A stretch of 64,000 nt of DNA from Brachybacterium sacelli (GCF_017876545.1 NZ_JAGIOD010000001.1:2728001-2792000); one strand, 5' to 3'. Counted from the first letter of the stretch, positions 8,563 through 16,825 are shown. The notes: generated from the sequence alone by a model not told the origin. A program made the numbers and translations.

Positions 8563-9587
8563 GCAGCTCCACGCCGCGGGGCGCGCAGGGAGCGGAGACG
8601 GGCCCGGGTGCGGAGGCCGGCCCGGGTGCGGAGGCCGGACGACTGGACCAGCGACGGGAGCCGTCGGCCGCGGGGTCGGATCGGGACCCGACGGTGGGGA
8701 GTCCGGATCACGACCCGTCGGCCGGGGATCTGCTGCTGACAGCGCGCGACATCCGCCAGCTCGCCGAGGAAGCCGGGATCCGGCCCTCGAAGCAGCGCGG
8801 CCAGAACTTCGTGATGGACCCCAACACGGTGCGCACCATCGTCGGCCGCGCCGACGTCGCCGAGGGCCGGGCCGTGCTCGAGGTGGGACCGGGCCTGGGA
8901 TCGCTCACCCTCGGTCTGCTCGAGACCGGGGCCGACGTCGCCGCGGTCGAGCTGGATCGCGGCCTCGCGGAGCTGCTGCCGCTGACGCTGCGGGCCCGGG
9001 GCGTCGCCGAGGACAGATTCCGTCTCGTGCACGACGACGCGCTGAGGATCACCGAGCTCCCCGAGCTGCCCCGCACCGGAGCGCCGACCGTCCTGGTCGC
9101 GAACCTGCCCTACAACGTGGCCACCCCGATCCTGCTGACCATCCTGGAGCGCTTCGAGTCCATCCGGTCCGCGCTGGTCATGGTCCAGTCCGAGGTCGTC
9201 GACCGGCTCACCGCGGGTCCCGGGTCGCGTACCTACGGCGGCCCTAGCGTCAAGGCCGCGTGGTACGGCCGCGCCGTGAACGCCGGCCGCATCTCACGGC
9301 ACATCTTCTGGCCGGTCCCTCACGTCGACTCGGCCCTGGTCGAGCTCGTGCGGTACGACGAGCCGCTCGGCGGACCCGAGGAGCGTGAGCAGGTGTTCGC
9401 CGTCGTCGACGCCGCTTTCGCTCAGCGTCGCAAGACCCTGCGCGCCGCGCTCGCGAGCTGGGCCGGCAGCGCGGTGCGGTCCGAGGAGATCCTGCGCGCC
9501 GCCGGTATCGACCCGGGTGTGCGTGGGGAGACGCTCGGGATCGAGCAGTTCCGCGCGATCGCCCGCGCGAGCGGCGGGATCACCTGA
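8559..9587 (+). CDS. rsmA: 16S rRNA (adenine1518-N6/adenine1519-N6)-dimethyltransferase
   Basis: 342-residue RsmA/KsgA that dimethylates two adenines at the 3' end of 16S rRNA. Visible are GQNFVMDPN, motif I EVGPGLGSLT, motif II VAAVELDR, the catalytic NLPYNVATPIL and the VDSALV and FAQRRKTLR segments of the C-terminal domain. ATG 8559 forms an ATGA overlap with the tatD stop and is preferred. ATG 8538 would add seven residues. Residues 1-60 are a Gly/Ala/Glu/Pro-rich extension that includes two copies of an 18-bp repeat (8603-8638). The ispE-like gene follows with a TGATG overlap. Confidence 0.95.
   Translation: MSSSTPRGAQGAETGPGAEAGPGAEAGRLDQRREPSAAGSDRDPTVGSPDHDPSAGDLLLTARDIRQLAEEAGIRPSKQRGQNFVMDPNTVRTIVGRADVAEGRAVLEVGPGLGSLTLGLLETGADVAAVELDRGLAELLPLTLRARGVAEDRFRLVHDDALRITELPELPRTGAPTVLVANLPYNVATPILLTILERFESIRSALVMVQSEVVDRLTAGPGSRTYGGPSVKAAWYGRAVNAGRISRHIFWPVPHVDSALVELVRYDEPLGGPEEREQVFAVVDAAFAQRRKTLRAALASWAGSAVRSEEILRAAGIDPGVRGETLGIEQFRAIARASGGIT
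8603..8638 (+). repeat. two tandem copies of an 18-bp unit inside rsmA
   Basis: 8603-8620 and 8621-8638 are identical (CCCGGGTGCGGAGGCCGG). They encode PGAEAG-type hexapeptides in the non-conserved N-terminal extension of RsmA, and an imperfect half copy precedes them. Confidence 0.85.
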
Positions 9588-10513
9588 TGACGGAGGGCTT
9601 GGACCGGGTGGTGGTGCGCGCCCCCGGCACGATCACCGTGTCCCTCGCCGTGGGCGCCGCTGACGGTCGCGGGGACCGTCGCCTCGCCACGATGTTCCAG
9701 GCAGTGGACGTCTACGAGATGATCACCGCGACCCGGCACGACCGGCTCGTGGCCGGCATCGACGACGTCAGCCTGCGCGAGGAGCCCCGGGACGGGACGG
9801 AGTTCGCCCTCCGCGCTGCGCAGCTCCTGCGCGAGGAGCACGAAGTGACCGACGGGGCCGCGCTCCGGATCCGACGTCAGGTGCCGGACACGGGCGGCTT
9901 GGGCAGAGGAGCGGCCGACGCCGCCGCGACATTGGTCGCACTCGACCGGCTGTGGGGCCTCGCGCTGCCCGGCGAGGAGCTACGCCGTCTCGGGGCACGG
10001 CTCGGGGCGGAGGTCCCGTTCGCGATGCTCGGCCACACGGCGCTCGCTCGCGGCACCGGCGCGGACCTCACCACCGTCCTCACCCATGGCGAGTGGACGT
10101 GGCTGCTGGCCTGCCCGAGTGGCCGGCTGTCGATCGCCGAGGTGTACCGGCGCCACGATCAGATCGCCCTGGCCGTGGGCCGCGACCTTGCCGCGCGGCC
10201 CGAGATCGACGAGCAGCAGTTCCAGGCGCTCAGCAGCGGCGATGCCTCCCTGCTCGGCCGCACCCTGCACAGCGATCTGCAAGCGGCCGCCTTCGCTCTT
10301 TTGCCGGACCTCGAATCATTGGTCGAGGCCGCGGAACGAGCCGGCGCCTTCGGTGCCGTCGTCTCGGGAGTCGGGCCGACGGTCGCGGTGCTCGTCGAGG
10401 ACGACGCGCAGGCGCAGGAGGTCGCCGCTCTGCTCACGAGCGAGAAGCTCGTCGAGACGTGCCGGGTGGTGCGGGGGTCGGCACCCGGGGTGGGTGTGCT
10501 CGAGGAGAGCTGA
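9587..10513 (+). CDS. ispE: IspE-like GHMP kinase with altered catalytic residues
   Basis: 308-residue homologue of 4-diphosphocytidyl-2-C-methyl-D-erythritol kinase (MEP isoprenoid pathway), placed directly after rsmA as in other actinobacteria. The overall pattern is IspE: RAPGTITVSLAVG, QVPDTGGLGRGAADAAATLVALDRLWG, LGAEVPFAMLGHTAL and VVSGVGPTVAVL. Residues that are normally invariant differ. The PGK catalytic Lys is Thr15, the following GYH is GDR, the ATP loop GGGSADAA reads GRGAADAA, the general-base Asp of GADVPF is Glu142, and GSGPT is GVGPT. Length and frame are intact and the reading frame is not decaying. It may be inactive, slow or repurposed. Family assignment is firm, activity is doubtful. 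Confidence 0.85.
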   Translation: MTEGLDRVVVRAPGTITVSLAVGAADGRGDRRLATMFQAVDVYEMITATRHDRLVAGIDDVSLREEPRDGTEFALRAAQLLREEHEVTDGAALRIRRQVPDTGGLGRGAADAAATLVALDRLWGLALPGEELRRLGARLGAEVPFAMLGHTALARGTGADLTTVLTHGEWTWLLACPSGRLSIAEVYRRHDQIALAVGRDLAARPEIDEQQFQALSSGDASLLGRTLHSDLQAAAFALLPDLESLVEAAERAGAFGAVVSGVGPTVAVLVEDDAQAQEVAALLTSEKLVETCRVVRGSAPGVGVLEES

Positions 10514-10552
10514 GGTGCTTTCCGGAGATCGCTGGCCCTCCACAGTAGTGCG

Positions 10553-10561
10553 TTATCCACA
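10553..10561 (+). repeat. DnaA-box-like motif TTATCCACA, copy 1
   Basis: Perfect TTATCCACA followed by ATATTGCG. A second copy at 10843-10851 is followed by the similar TTTTGCG, and a related TTGTCCACA lies after the HNH gene at 12715-12723. All three are in the same orientation. There is no dnaA, dnaN or AT-rich unwinding region here, so this is not an origin. Confidence 0.6.
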
Positions 10562-10842
10562 ATATTGCGGGGCCTCTTGACAGGTTTCCGAATGATGGTC
10601 CTTCGGATTGCTGCCTCGGGTGTGGGGTCGCGAACGCAGTGACGAGCAGTAAGGCGCTTCTGCGGGACAGACCTGCTGGCCCTCGTGCGGGCCGCGACGA
10701 GCAGCAACTTTCTCGCCGTCACCTCCGATGTAGCTCACAGCCTGAAAGTCCCGCCCGACACTCCGGAGCCGGGCCTCACCTCGTGGGCACGTTGCGTGCT
10801 CTGCTGTCGGGCGCCGGTTCATCGTTCCTCCCTGGTGGGTGG

Positions 10843-10851
10843 TTATCCACA
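10843..10851 (+). repeat. DnaA-box-like motif TTATCCACA, copy 2
   Basis: Second perfect TTATCCACA, 35 bp upstream of the predicted HNH promoter, embedded in GGTTATCCACATTTTGCG, which matches the copy-1 context. Confidence 0.6.
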
Positions 10852-10885
10852 TTTTGCGTCGAATGAAGAAATCTATTGGTGACTC

Positions 10886-10914
10886 TTGGGTAAGTCGAAC
10901 GGGAGTGCGATAAT
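10886..10914 (+). promoter_or_regulatory. predicted promoter of the HNH gene (TTGGGT-N17-GATAAT)
   Basis: A -35-like TTGGGT at 10886-10891 and a near-consensus -10 GATAAT at 10909-10914 are separated by 17 bp. Seven bases later comes the ATG at 10922, so the mRNA would be leaderless, although AGGTGG within those bases could also serve as a weak ribosome-binding site. Confidence 0.55.
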
Positions 10915-10921
10915 AGGTGGC

Positions 10922-12691
10922 ATGGATGAAGAGGTCGAGGGTGTGAACACCGAGGGAGCGAGGGACCGCTCTGCGGGGAGTGGTGATGCATCCCCGGCTG
11001 CCGACGTCGCTTCCACGCCCGCCGGCGGGCGCGTCAGCGACTTGGCGAGGCTCAGGGGGTTGGTCGTTGCGGCGGGGGTGGGGCAGTTGCAGGTGGGGGA
11101 GGTTGACGTGTCCTCGGCCACGGGCGTGCTGGCGGAGCTGGGCGCGAAGGGGTCGGTGTCGTTGGACGGGTTGTCGGCGCCGGAGACGGTGGATGTGCTG
11201 GCGGGCTTGCGGGAGCTGTCGACCGCGATCGCGGGGGTGCAGGCTCGGGCGCTGGTGCAGTTGGAGGCGGCGGCCAAGGCGGATGCGTTGGCGCGGGGAG
11301 AGAGGCCGCGTGCTGCGTTGAAGGTGGCGCGAAAGGAGGCCTCGTTCGCGTTGCGGGCCTCCCCGTCGGCTGCTGGGCAGACGATGTCGAGTTCGCGGCG
11401 GTTGGTGCAGTCGATGCCGGGGATGCTGGCCGCGATGGCGCAGGGGCGGATCTCGGCCGCGGCCGCGCACCGGGTGGGGAAAGTCGTCGCGGCGGCCAGT
11501 GCCGGGTTGCGGCGGCAGGTCGATGAGGTCCTGATCGAGAATCTGGCCTATCTGGAGGGGTGTGGGGTCCAGGAGTGGGCGGGGGAGGCTGAGCGGGTGA
11601 TGCATGCGTTGGATCCGGAGGGGGTGATGGGGCGGCATCTGCGGGCCAGGACCACACGTGGGGTCACAGTCCGTCGTGGGGACCACGGGATGTGCACGCT
11701 GACGGCGACGGTGACCGCTCTGGACGGGGCGAGGATCCGGAAGGCCCTCTCGCTGGGGGCGGAGAAGGCCAGGGCCCGGGGGGATGGGCGGGGTCACCAG
11801 CAGATCATGGCCGATGACTTCACCGATGTGCTGCTGGGTCGGGGGTCGGGGCAACTGGTGACGACGATGGAGATCGGGGTGATCATCACCGACCGGTCGC
11901 TGCTGGCACCGGGGCATGCTGATGCGGCGACGGTCGAGGGGATCGGCTCTGTGCCCTACGAACACGTGCGTGAGGAGATGCTCCAGGCTGTCACCGCTGC
12001 CGAGGAGGATCCACAGTTGCGGGTGGCGTTGCGCCAGCTCTACACCGGTCCCGAGGACGGGCAGCTGGTCGCTGTCCAGGCCCGGTCGCGAGTGTTCCCG
12101 CCGGCCCTGTCACGGTTCTTGCGGTGGAGTCATCTGACGTGTCGGGCGCCGTACTGTGACGCGCCGATCCGGCAGAACGACCACATCACGCCCCACTCCC
12201 GAGGCGGGGAGACATCGCTGGACAACGGTAACGGGCTGTGTGCGGGCGATAACCAGAAAGAAGAAGCCGGAGTCACTGCCCGGGTGGTTGGCGACGAGAA
12301 CGGCAAACGCCGCAGCGTGGAGTGGACCACCCGGTACGGGCAGAAAGCCCGCCGGTCGGGATACAACTTCGACCCCCTCGGCACTGCCCGACGCCGACGA
12401 CGTGCCCGCGAGCAGTCCGCACACGAACCTGCGGACGAAAGCGACGCGCAGGCGGGGTTCGCGTCGAGGTCGTGGACCACCTGGACCCTCGATGACGTCT
12501 TCGGCCCCCACGGAGGAGAGGACGGCGAATCCCCTCTGTATCGCGGGCTGCGTTGGATCGGCCGACGTGCCTTCGAGGCGACGGATCCCCACCCCGCCTG
12601 GCGGGGCGTGCGACTGAACCGCCACCACCTCCCCCGCGGCAACATCGACTACGTCTTCGACGACTCCCAGCGCCCGCCCCGACCCACATGA
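10922..12691 (+). CDS. DUF222 domain-containing HNH endonuclease (13E12-type)
   Basis: 589-residue protein of the actinobacterial DUF222-HNH family. The N-terminal half is the helical DUF222 region (for example LSTAIAGVQARALVQLEAAAKADA and MEIGVIITDRSLL). The C-terminal HNH domain has paired Cys in CRAPYCDAPIRQNDH, with ITPHSRGGETSLDNGNGLC completing the motif. An Arg-rich tail follows. ATG 10922 is preferred over an in-frame ATG at 10886 because the promoter lies between them. These genes occur in many copies per genome and behave like mobile elements in mycobacteria (REP13E12). The gene uses many TTG leucine codons, unlike its neighbours, and is flanked by DnaA-box-like motifs. Target unknown. 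Confidence 0.9.
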   Translation: MDEEVEGVNTEGARDRSAGSGDASPAADVASTPAGGRVSDLARLRGLVVAAGVGQLQVGEVDVSSATGVLAELGAKGSVSLDGLSAPETVDVLAGLRELSTAIAGVQARALVQLEAAAKADALARGERPRAALKVARKEASFALRASPSAAGQTMSSSRRLVQSMPGMLAAMAQGRISAAAAHRVGKVVAAASAGLRRQVDEVLIENLAYLEGCGVQEWAGEAERVMHALDPEGVMGRHLRARTTRGVTVRRGDHGMCTLTATVTALDGARIRKALSLGAEKARARGDGRGHQQIMADDFTDVLLGRGSGQLVTTMEIGVIITDRSLLAPGHADAATVEGIGSVPYEHVREEMLQAVTAAEEDPQLRVALRQLYTGPEDGQLVAVQARSRVFPPALSRFLRWSHLTCRAPYCDAPIRQNDHITPHSRGGETSLDNGNGLCAGDNQKEEAGVTARVVGDENGKRRSVEWTTRYGQKARRSGYNFDPLGTARRRRRAREQSAHEPADESDAQAGFASRSWTTWTLDDVFGPHGGEDGESPLYRGLRWIGRRAFEATDPHPAWRGVRLNRHHLPRGNIDYVFDDSQRPPRPT

Positions 12692-12714
12692 CAAGACCCC
12701 CGGCAATTCTGGAG

Positions 12715-12723
12715 TTGTCCACA
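12715..12723 (+). repeat. DnaA-box-like motif TTGTCCACA, copy 3
   Basis: TTGTCCACA fits the TT(A/G)TCCACA consensus used by actinobacterial DnaA. It lies 24 bp after the HNH stop codon and is followed by AT-rich ATTTCAA, so the HNH gene is bracketed by related 9-mers. Confidence 0.5.
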
Positions 12724-12803
12724 ATTTCAAGGAACCGGTGGTGAGCGGACCTGGGGCCCGCTACGTTGAGCGAGTCCCTCTCCCTCCTCAGGAGTCCACG
12801 CGT

Positions 12804-13442
12804 ATGTCGCATCGTCGCCTCGGCGCCCTCTCCCTTGCTGTTGCCCTCTCCTTCAGCCTCGTCGCCTGCGGTGGAGATGACGAGCCGCGTACTCCTCCCA
12901 CGATTGACGCCTCGAACGCGAGCGACGGGGGAGGCGCAAGCGACGGCGGCGGAGCGAGTGATGGGGGAGCCGATGAAGGCTCGACCGCCGCTGCGGCCGA
13001 CATCCCAGCACCGGATCCTGCGGATTTTGCGGGAATGGACGAGGAGACGCCTGAAGGTGCGGAGCAATCGTTTCGGTACTACTGGGCAATGCAGATGTGG
13101 GCGTATCAAACCGGGGAGACTGATGCGCTGGCGGATTTGGCGACCGATGATTGCAAAGGCTGTAGCCAATTCGCTGCGGAGCATCGTGACCGAAAAGCCA
13201 ATGATGCTCTCTGGGGTAATGTATCGTCTACCGACCTTAGCGTGCGCCACACTGGCACAGAAGACGGTGCTGACGTCATGGTCTCCTATGAATTCAGAGT
13301 GTCGGAACATACTGAGGTTGACGCAGAGACCGGTGTGAAAAGTGTGGAGCCAGTACAAAAATACAGATCGGCGGGCGGAATGCTTTGGCAGGGTGAAAAA
13401 TGGCTCGTCTCTGGACTTGCAATCCTCCCACTAGATGAGTGA
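12804..13442 (+). CDS. DUF6318-like secreted lipoprotein
   Basis: 212-residue lipoprotein. The N-terminus MSHRRLGALSLAVALSFS leads to a lipobox LVACGG, then a Gly/Ala/Ser/Asp-rich low-complexity linker (ASDGGGASDGGGASDGG) and a globular domain. The domain carries SFRYYWAMQMWAYQTGETDAL and DDCKGCSQF, the Cys-x-x-Cys layout I associate with DUF6318. ATG 12804 follows CAGGAG at a good distance. A longer in-frame reading would place a non-signal sequence before the signal peptide, so it was rejected. GC content falls to about 52% over 13081-13500. The stop overlaps a GTG of the next gene. Function unknown. Confidence 0.8.
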   Translation: MSHRRLGALSLAVALSFSLVACGGDDEPRTPPTIDASNASDGGGASDGGGASDGGADEGSTAAAADIPAPDPADFAGMDEETPEGAEQSFRYYWAMQMWAYQTGETDALADLATDDCKGCSQFAAEHRDRKANDALWGNVSSTDLSVRHTGTEDGADVMVSYEFRVSEHTEVDAETGVKSVEPVQKYRSAGGMLWQGEKWLVSGLAILPLDE

Positions 13443-13447
13443 CTCTA

Positions 13448-14509
13448 ATGCCCAATAGTAGAAAGTGGCTAGCTGTTCTGGTTGTTTTAGTAGCTGCCTT
13501 GTGGGGTCCGACTGCGTACGCAGAAATTACGGCGACTTGTTTCGAGCCAGAGGCCGAGTGTAGAACAGTTAAACAAAGTGACGCGACGCCTCCGGTCGAT
13601 CCAAGTGCGCCGAAGGAGCCTGCGGGCACTGGGGTATCGACGACAGAAAACCGAGACTCCCCGCCGCCCCCGCGCTTCATGGAGATCCTCGATCGCGCAA
13701 CGGAAGATCTGACCGGTTGTCGCGAAACTGGAAGTGGCGCGACTATGTGTGGGGCTCCGCGTAATACCTGCGAGTCCAACGGGACGCAGACCCGCCAGGT
13801 GGCCACCGATGTGTTCCAGATGGTCGACACGGGCGGCGCCACCGATGCCCCGGAGGACGGCGTGAACTTCGAGGTGAATACGCTGGACACGAAGACCGGC
13901 GACAGGGACTTCGCGGGATACAGGTGCAGAGCCCCGGGCGAGCCTCGCACGCCTGCGGCCGCGGAAGCAGAGCCGGTTGAGATCACGATGAGCGTGACCG
14001 AATTCGCCAAACTTCCGATCAAAGCGATGTCGGCGCATGCGGGACCTGAAGCCGGCTGGATCCCCGTGAACATGGACGTCGTCCTCTACGCCACCGGTGA
14101 GTCGCAGATGCTCCAGACAGAACTTCTCGGCACCCCGGTCGCGGTGCGAGCAGTGCCGACCGAGTACGAGTGGGACATGGGCGACGGAAACACGCTCGTC
14201 ACGTCCGATCCGGGCAAGCCATTCCCCAGCCGCGACGTGGCGACCACCTACTCGTCCGAGGGCTGGTACGACATCACGCTGACCACGACCTTCACGGGGC
14301 AGTTCTCCGTCGACGGCGGCGAGTGGCAGGACATCGTCGGAACGGTGACCGTGGAATCCGACCCCGTGGAACTCTTCGCCAAGAGCCTCGAATCGCGACT
14401 GGTCGATGGTGATGTCCCGGTCGACGAAGAGGGGGACCCGTGGGTTCCGGAGCGGACCTCCGAGACCGAGGGGCAGGCCGATCCGGAGGCGACCGCGCGC
14501 GAACTCTGA
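13448..14509 (+). CDS. secreted PKD domain-containing protein
   Basis: 353-residue exported protein of unknown function. It starts with a signal peptide (KWLAVLVVLVAALWGPTAYAE, probable cleavage after AYA), then a Cys-containing N-terminal part (TCFEPEAEC, GCRETGSGATMCGAP) and a proline-rich stretch. A PKD-like beta-sandwich with YEWDMGDGNTL and TTYSSEGWYDITLTTTF follows. The charged C-terminus has no sorting motif. ATG 13448 and the GTG at 13439 that overlaps the lipoprotein stop are both possible, and neither has a clear ribosome-binding site. It is probably co-expressed with the lipoprotein. The first 100 bp are low in GC while the PKD half has host-like GC, so the gene looks mosaic. Confidence 0.8.
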   Translation: MPNSRKWLAVLVVLVAALWGPTAYAEITATCFEPEAECRTVKQSDATPPVDPSAPKEPAGTGVSTTENRDSPPPPRFMEILDRATEDLTGCRETGSGATMCGAPRNTCESNGTQTRQVATDVFQMVDTGGATDAPEDGVNFEVNTLDTKTGDRDFAGYRCRAPGEPRTPAAAEAEPVEITMSVTEFAKLPIKAMSAHAGPEAGWIPVNMDVVLYATGESQMLQTELLGTPVAVRAVPTEYEWDMGDGNTLVTSDPGKPFPSRDVATTYSSEGWYDITLTTTFTGQFSVDGGEWQDIVGTVTVESDPVELFAKSLESRLVDGDVPVDEEGDPWVPERTSETEGQADPEATAREL

Positions 14510-14717
14510 GGGCGCCGATAGAAGTCAGCGGAGTAGGAAGCGTGCCCGTGCGGCGGGCGCGCGCGATCGCCTGGCGCGACCACGATCTGGAAGCTGAGCG
14601 CGGGTATCTGCAGTTCAGCAGGCGAGTTCGCTTCAGAAGACGAACTCACAGCCAGCGAGATCTCGACCATTGTGCGCTCAATCGATCTGCACTGAACGGA
14701 TGCGCGCTCGAGCTACC

Positions 14718-16592
14718 TCAGCCGACCTGCTCGGACAGTTCCAACCAGCGTTCCTCGAGCCCTTCGATCTCGGCCTCGACCGCTCGCAGATCCTCCGTGA
14801 TCGACTGCAGTCCCTGGTAGTCGGACTGGTCGTGCGCCGCGAGCTTCTCGTGGAGCTTCCGGGTCTGTCCCGACAGCTTCTCCATGCGCCGCTCCACGGC
14901 GCTGAGCTCCTTCTGGGCAGCGCGCGCCTCGGCCCCGGACAGCGCCGGAGCGGCGGACGCTTCCAGGGCCGACCCACCGGCCCCGCTTCCTGCGGACGAC
15001 GTCGTCGCACCGGCAGCACTCACCGAGCCCGACTCCTGCGTGCGGGACGTTGCCCCCACACTCGTCGCCCCCGAGCCCGACGCCGCCTCGGACGCGCGGC
15101 GCAGCTCGATGTACTGCTCCACACCGCCCGGCACGTGCCGCACCTCGCCATCGAGCACCGCGTACTGAGTGTCCGTGACGCGCTCGAGCAGGTACCGGTC
15201 GTGGGAGACCACGATCAGCGGGCCCGGCCAGGTATCCAGCAGGTCCTCCATGGCCGCGAGCATGTCGGTGTCCATGTCGTTCGTCGGCTCGTCGAGCACC
15301 AGCACATTGGGTTCCTCCAGCAGCGTCAGCAGCAGGTCCAGCCTCCGCTGCTGTCCGCCGGACAGTGCCCCGACCAGGACCTTCTGATGCGCTGTGGTGA
15401 AGCCGAGACGCTCCAGCAGCTGGCCGGGGGAGACCTCGTCCTTCCCCGCGCGGAAGGAGCTGCGGTACCGGCCCACCACGTCGCTGACCCGCGAGCGCAG
15501 ATGGTCCTGCAGCCCTTCGATCCGCTGCGACACCTGGCGCACCGTGACCGTCTTGCCGCGCTTGACCCGACCTGCCTGCGGCGCGAGGTCACCGGTGATC
15601 AGTGCGAGCAGCGTCGACTTGCCGGCACCATTGGGGCCCAGCACCCCGATACGGTCCGCCGGGCCGATGTGCAGCGTCACGTCGTGAAGCACTCGTACGT
15701 CTCCGTACCCTGCATCGACGTCGAGCACGTCGATCACGTCGCGTCCGAGCCGCGAAGTCGCCAGCTGCGTCAGCTCCACGCTGTCGCGCATCGGTGGCTC
15801 GCCGGCGATCAGCTCGTTCGCGGCGTCGATCCGGAACTTCGGCTTCGAGGTCCGGGCCGGAGCTCCTCGCCGCAGCCAGGCGAGCTCCTTGCGCATGAGG
15901 TTCTGCCGCTTCGCCTCCACGGCGGCGGCCTGGCGATCTCGCTCGACCCGCTGCAGCACATAGGCCGCGTATCCGCCTTCGAAGGGGTCGACCACGCCGT
16001 CGTGCACCTCCCACATCCGGGTGCACACCGCGTCGAGGAACCAGCGGTCGTGGGTGATCACCACGAGTCCGCCGTCCTTCGCGGTCCACCGGCGACGCAG
16101 GTGCTCGGCGAGCCAGGCGATACCTTCGACGTCGAGGTGGTTGGTGGGCTCGTCCAGCAGCAGCACATCCCAATCGCCCACTAGCAGCTCCGCGAGGTGC
16201 ACGCGGCGCAGCTGTCCGCCGGAGAGGTCCCCGAGCGGTGTCTCCAGATCCATCTCCTGGAGCAGACCGGCCAGCACGTCCCGGATCCGCGGATCCGAGG
16301 CCCATTCGTAATCGGGGCGCTCGCCCACCACCCGTTGGCGCACCGTGGTGTCCTCGGTGGCCTCGTCCTGCTGGCTGAGCACGCCGACCCGTACTCCGCC
16401 GCGCACGGTGACCCGGCCCGAATCAGGGTCCTGGAGCCGGGCGAGCAGGCGCAGCAGGGTGGACTTGCCGTCGCCGTTTCGGCCGACCACACCGATGCGG
16501 TCTCCCTCGTCGATCCCGACGGTGACGTCCTCGAGCAGGACGCGATCGGGCAGGGAGACGTGCAGGGACTGTGTGCCGAGCAGATGGGCCAT
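14718..16592 (-). CDS. ABC-F family ATPase (Uup-like)
   Basis: 624-residue soluble protein with two ABC ATPase domains and no membrane segments. Domain 1 has Walker A GRNGDGKST (residues 37-45; the usual Ala is Asp), signature LSGGQLRRV and Walker B LLLDEPTNHLD. Domain 2 has GPNGAGKST, LSGGQQRRL and LVLDEPTNDMD. After an Ala/Ser/Gly linker, a C-terminal coiled coil (ARAAQKELSAVERRMEKL through EIEGLEERWLEL) resembles the Uup C-terminal domain. ABC-F proteins act on the ribosomal E site or on branched DNA. Uup-like members are housekeeping rather than resistance factors. The MarR gene is upstream on the same strand. Confidence 0.92.
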   Translation of the reverse strand: MAHLLGTQSLHVSLPDRVLLEDVTVGIDEGDRIGVVGRNGDGKSTLLRLLARLQDPDSGRVTVRGGVRVGVLSQQDEATEDTTVRQRVVGERPDYEWASDPRIRDVLAGLLQEMDLETPLGDLSGGQLRRVHLAELLVGDWDVLLLDEPTNHLDVEGIAWLAEHLRRRWTAKDGGLVVITHDRWFLDAVCTRMWEVHDGVVDPFEGGYAAYVLQRVERDRQAAAVEAKRQNLMRKELAWLRRGAPARTSKPKFRIDAANELIAGEPPMRDSVELTQLATSRLGRDVIDVLDVDAGYGDVRVLHDVTLHIGPADRIGVLGPNGAGKSTLLALITGDLAPQAGRVKRGKTVTVRQVSQRIEGLQDHLRSRVSDVVGRYRSSFRAGKDEVSPGQLLERLGFTTAHQKVLVGALSGGQQRRLDLLLTLLEEPNVLVLDEPTNDMDTDMLAAMEDLLDTWPGPLIVVSHDRYLLERVTDTQYAVLDGEVRHVPGGVEQYIELRRASEAASGSGATSVGATSRTQESGSVSAAGATTSSAGSGAGGSALEASAAPALSGAEARAAQKELSAVERRMEKLSGQTRKLHEKLAAHDQSDYQGLQSITEDLRAVEAEIEGLEERWLELSEQVG

Positions 16593-16825
16593 TCAGGAGT
16601 GTCCTTCAGGAAGCAGGGTGTCGGGGTGAGTGCGGGGGTCGAGCGAGGATCTCGGCCGAAGTGCCGACGAGCCCGGTGAGCTCGCCGACGGGTCGCCGGG
16701 TCGACATGAGCCGGACGACGGAGTGACCGTGCGAGGAGAGCTGCCGACGGATCGCCGTGATCCGCTGACGGACGGGATCGAAGCCGGCCGGGCCGGTGCT
16801 GCGGCCGCCGAGGAGCCGTCGGCCC

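Larger units (their letters stand above)
10514..10885. other. non-coding region upstream of the HNH gene
   Basis: About 370 bp with no convincing gene. It marks the left edge of the accessory insert between the ispE-like gene and the ABC-F gene. It contains two TTATCCACA motifs, described separately. No inverted-repeat ends or target-site duplications were recognised. Confidence 0.6.

Noticed and set aside
10553..10851. Replication origin suggested by perfect DnaA boxes
   Set aside because: Only two boxes in 300 bp, no dnaA, dnaN or rpmH nearby and no AT-rich unwinding element.
10514..14717. Insertion sequence or prophage
   Set aside because: No transposase, integrase, terminal inverted repeats or att-like duplications were seen.
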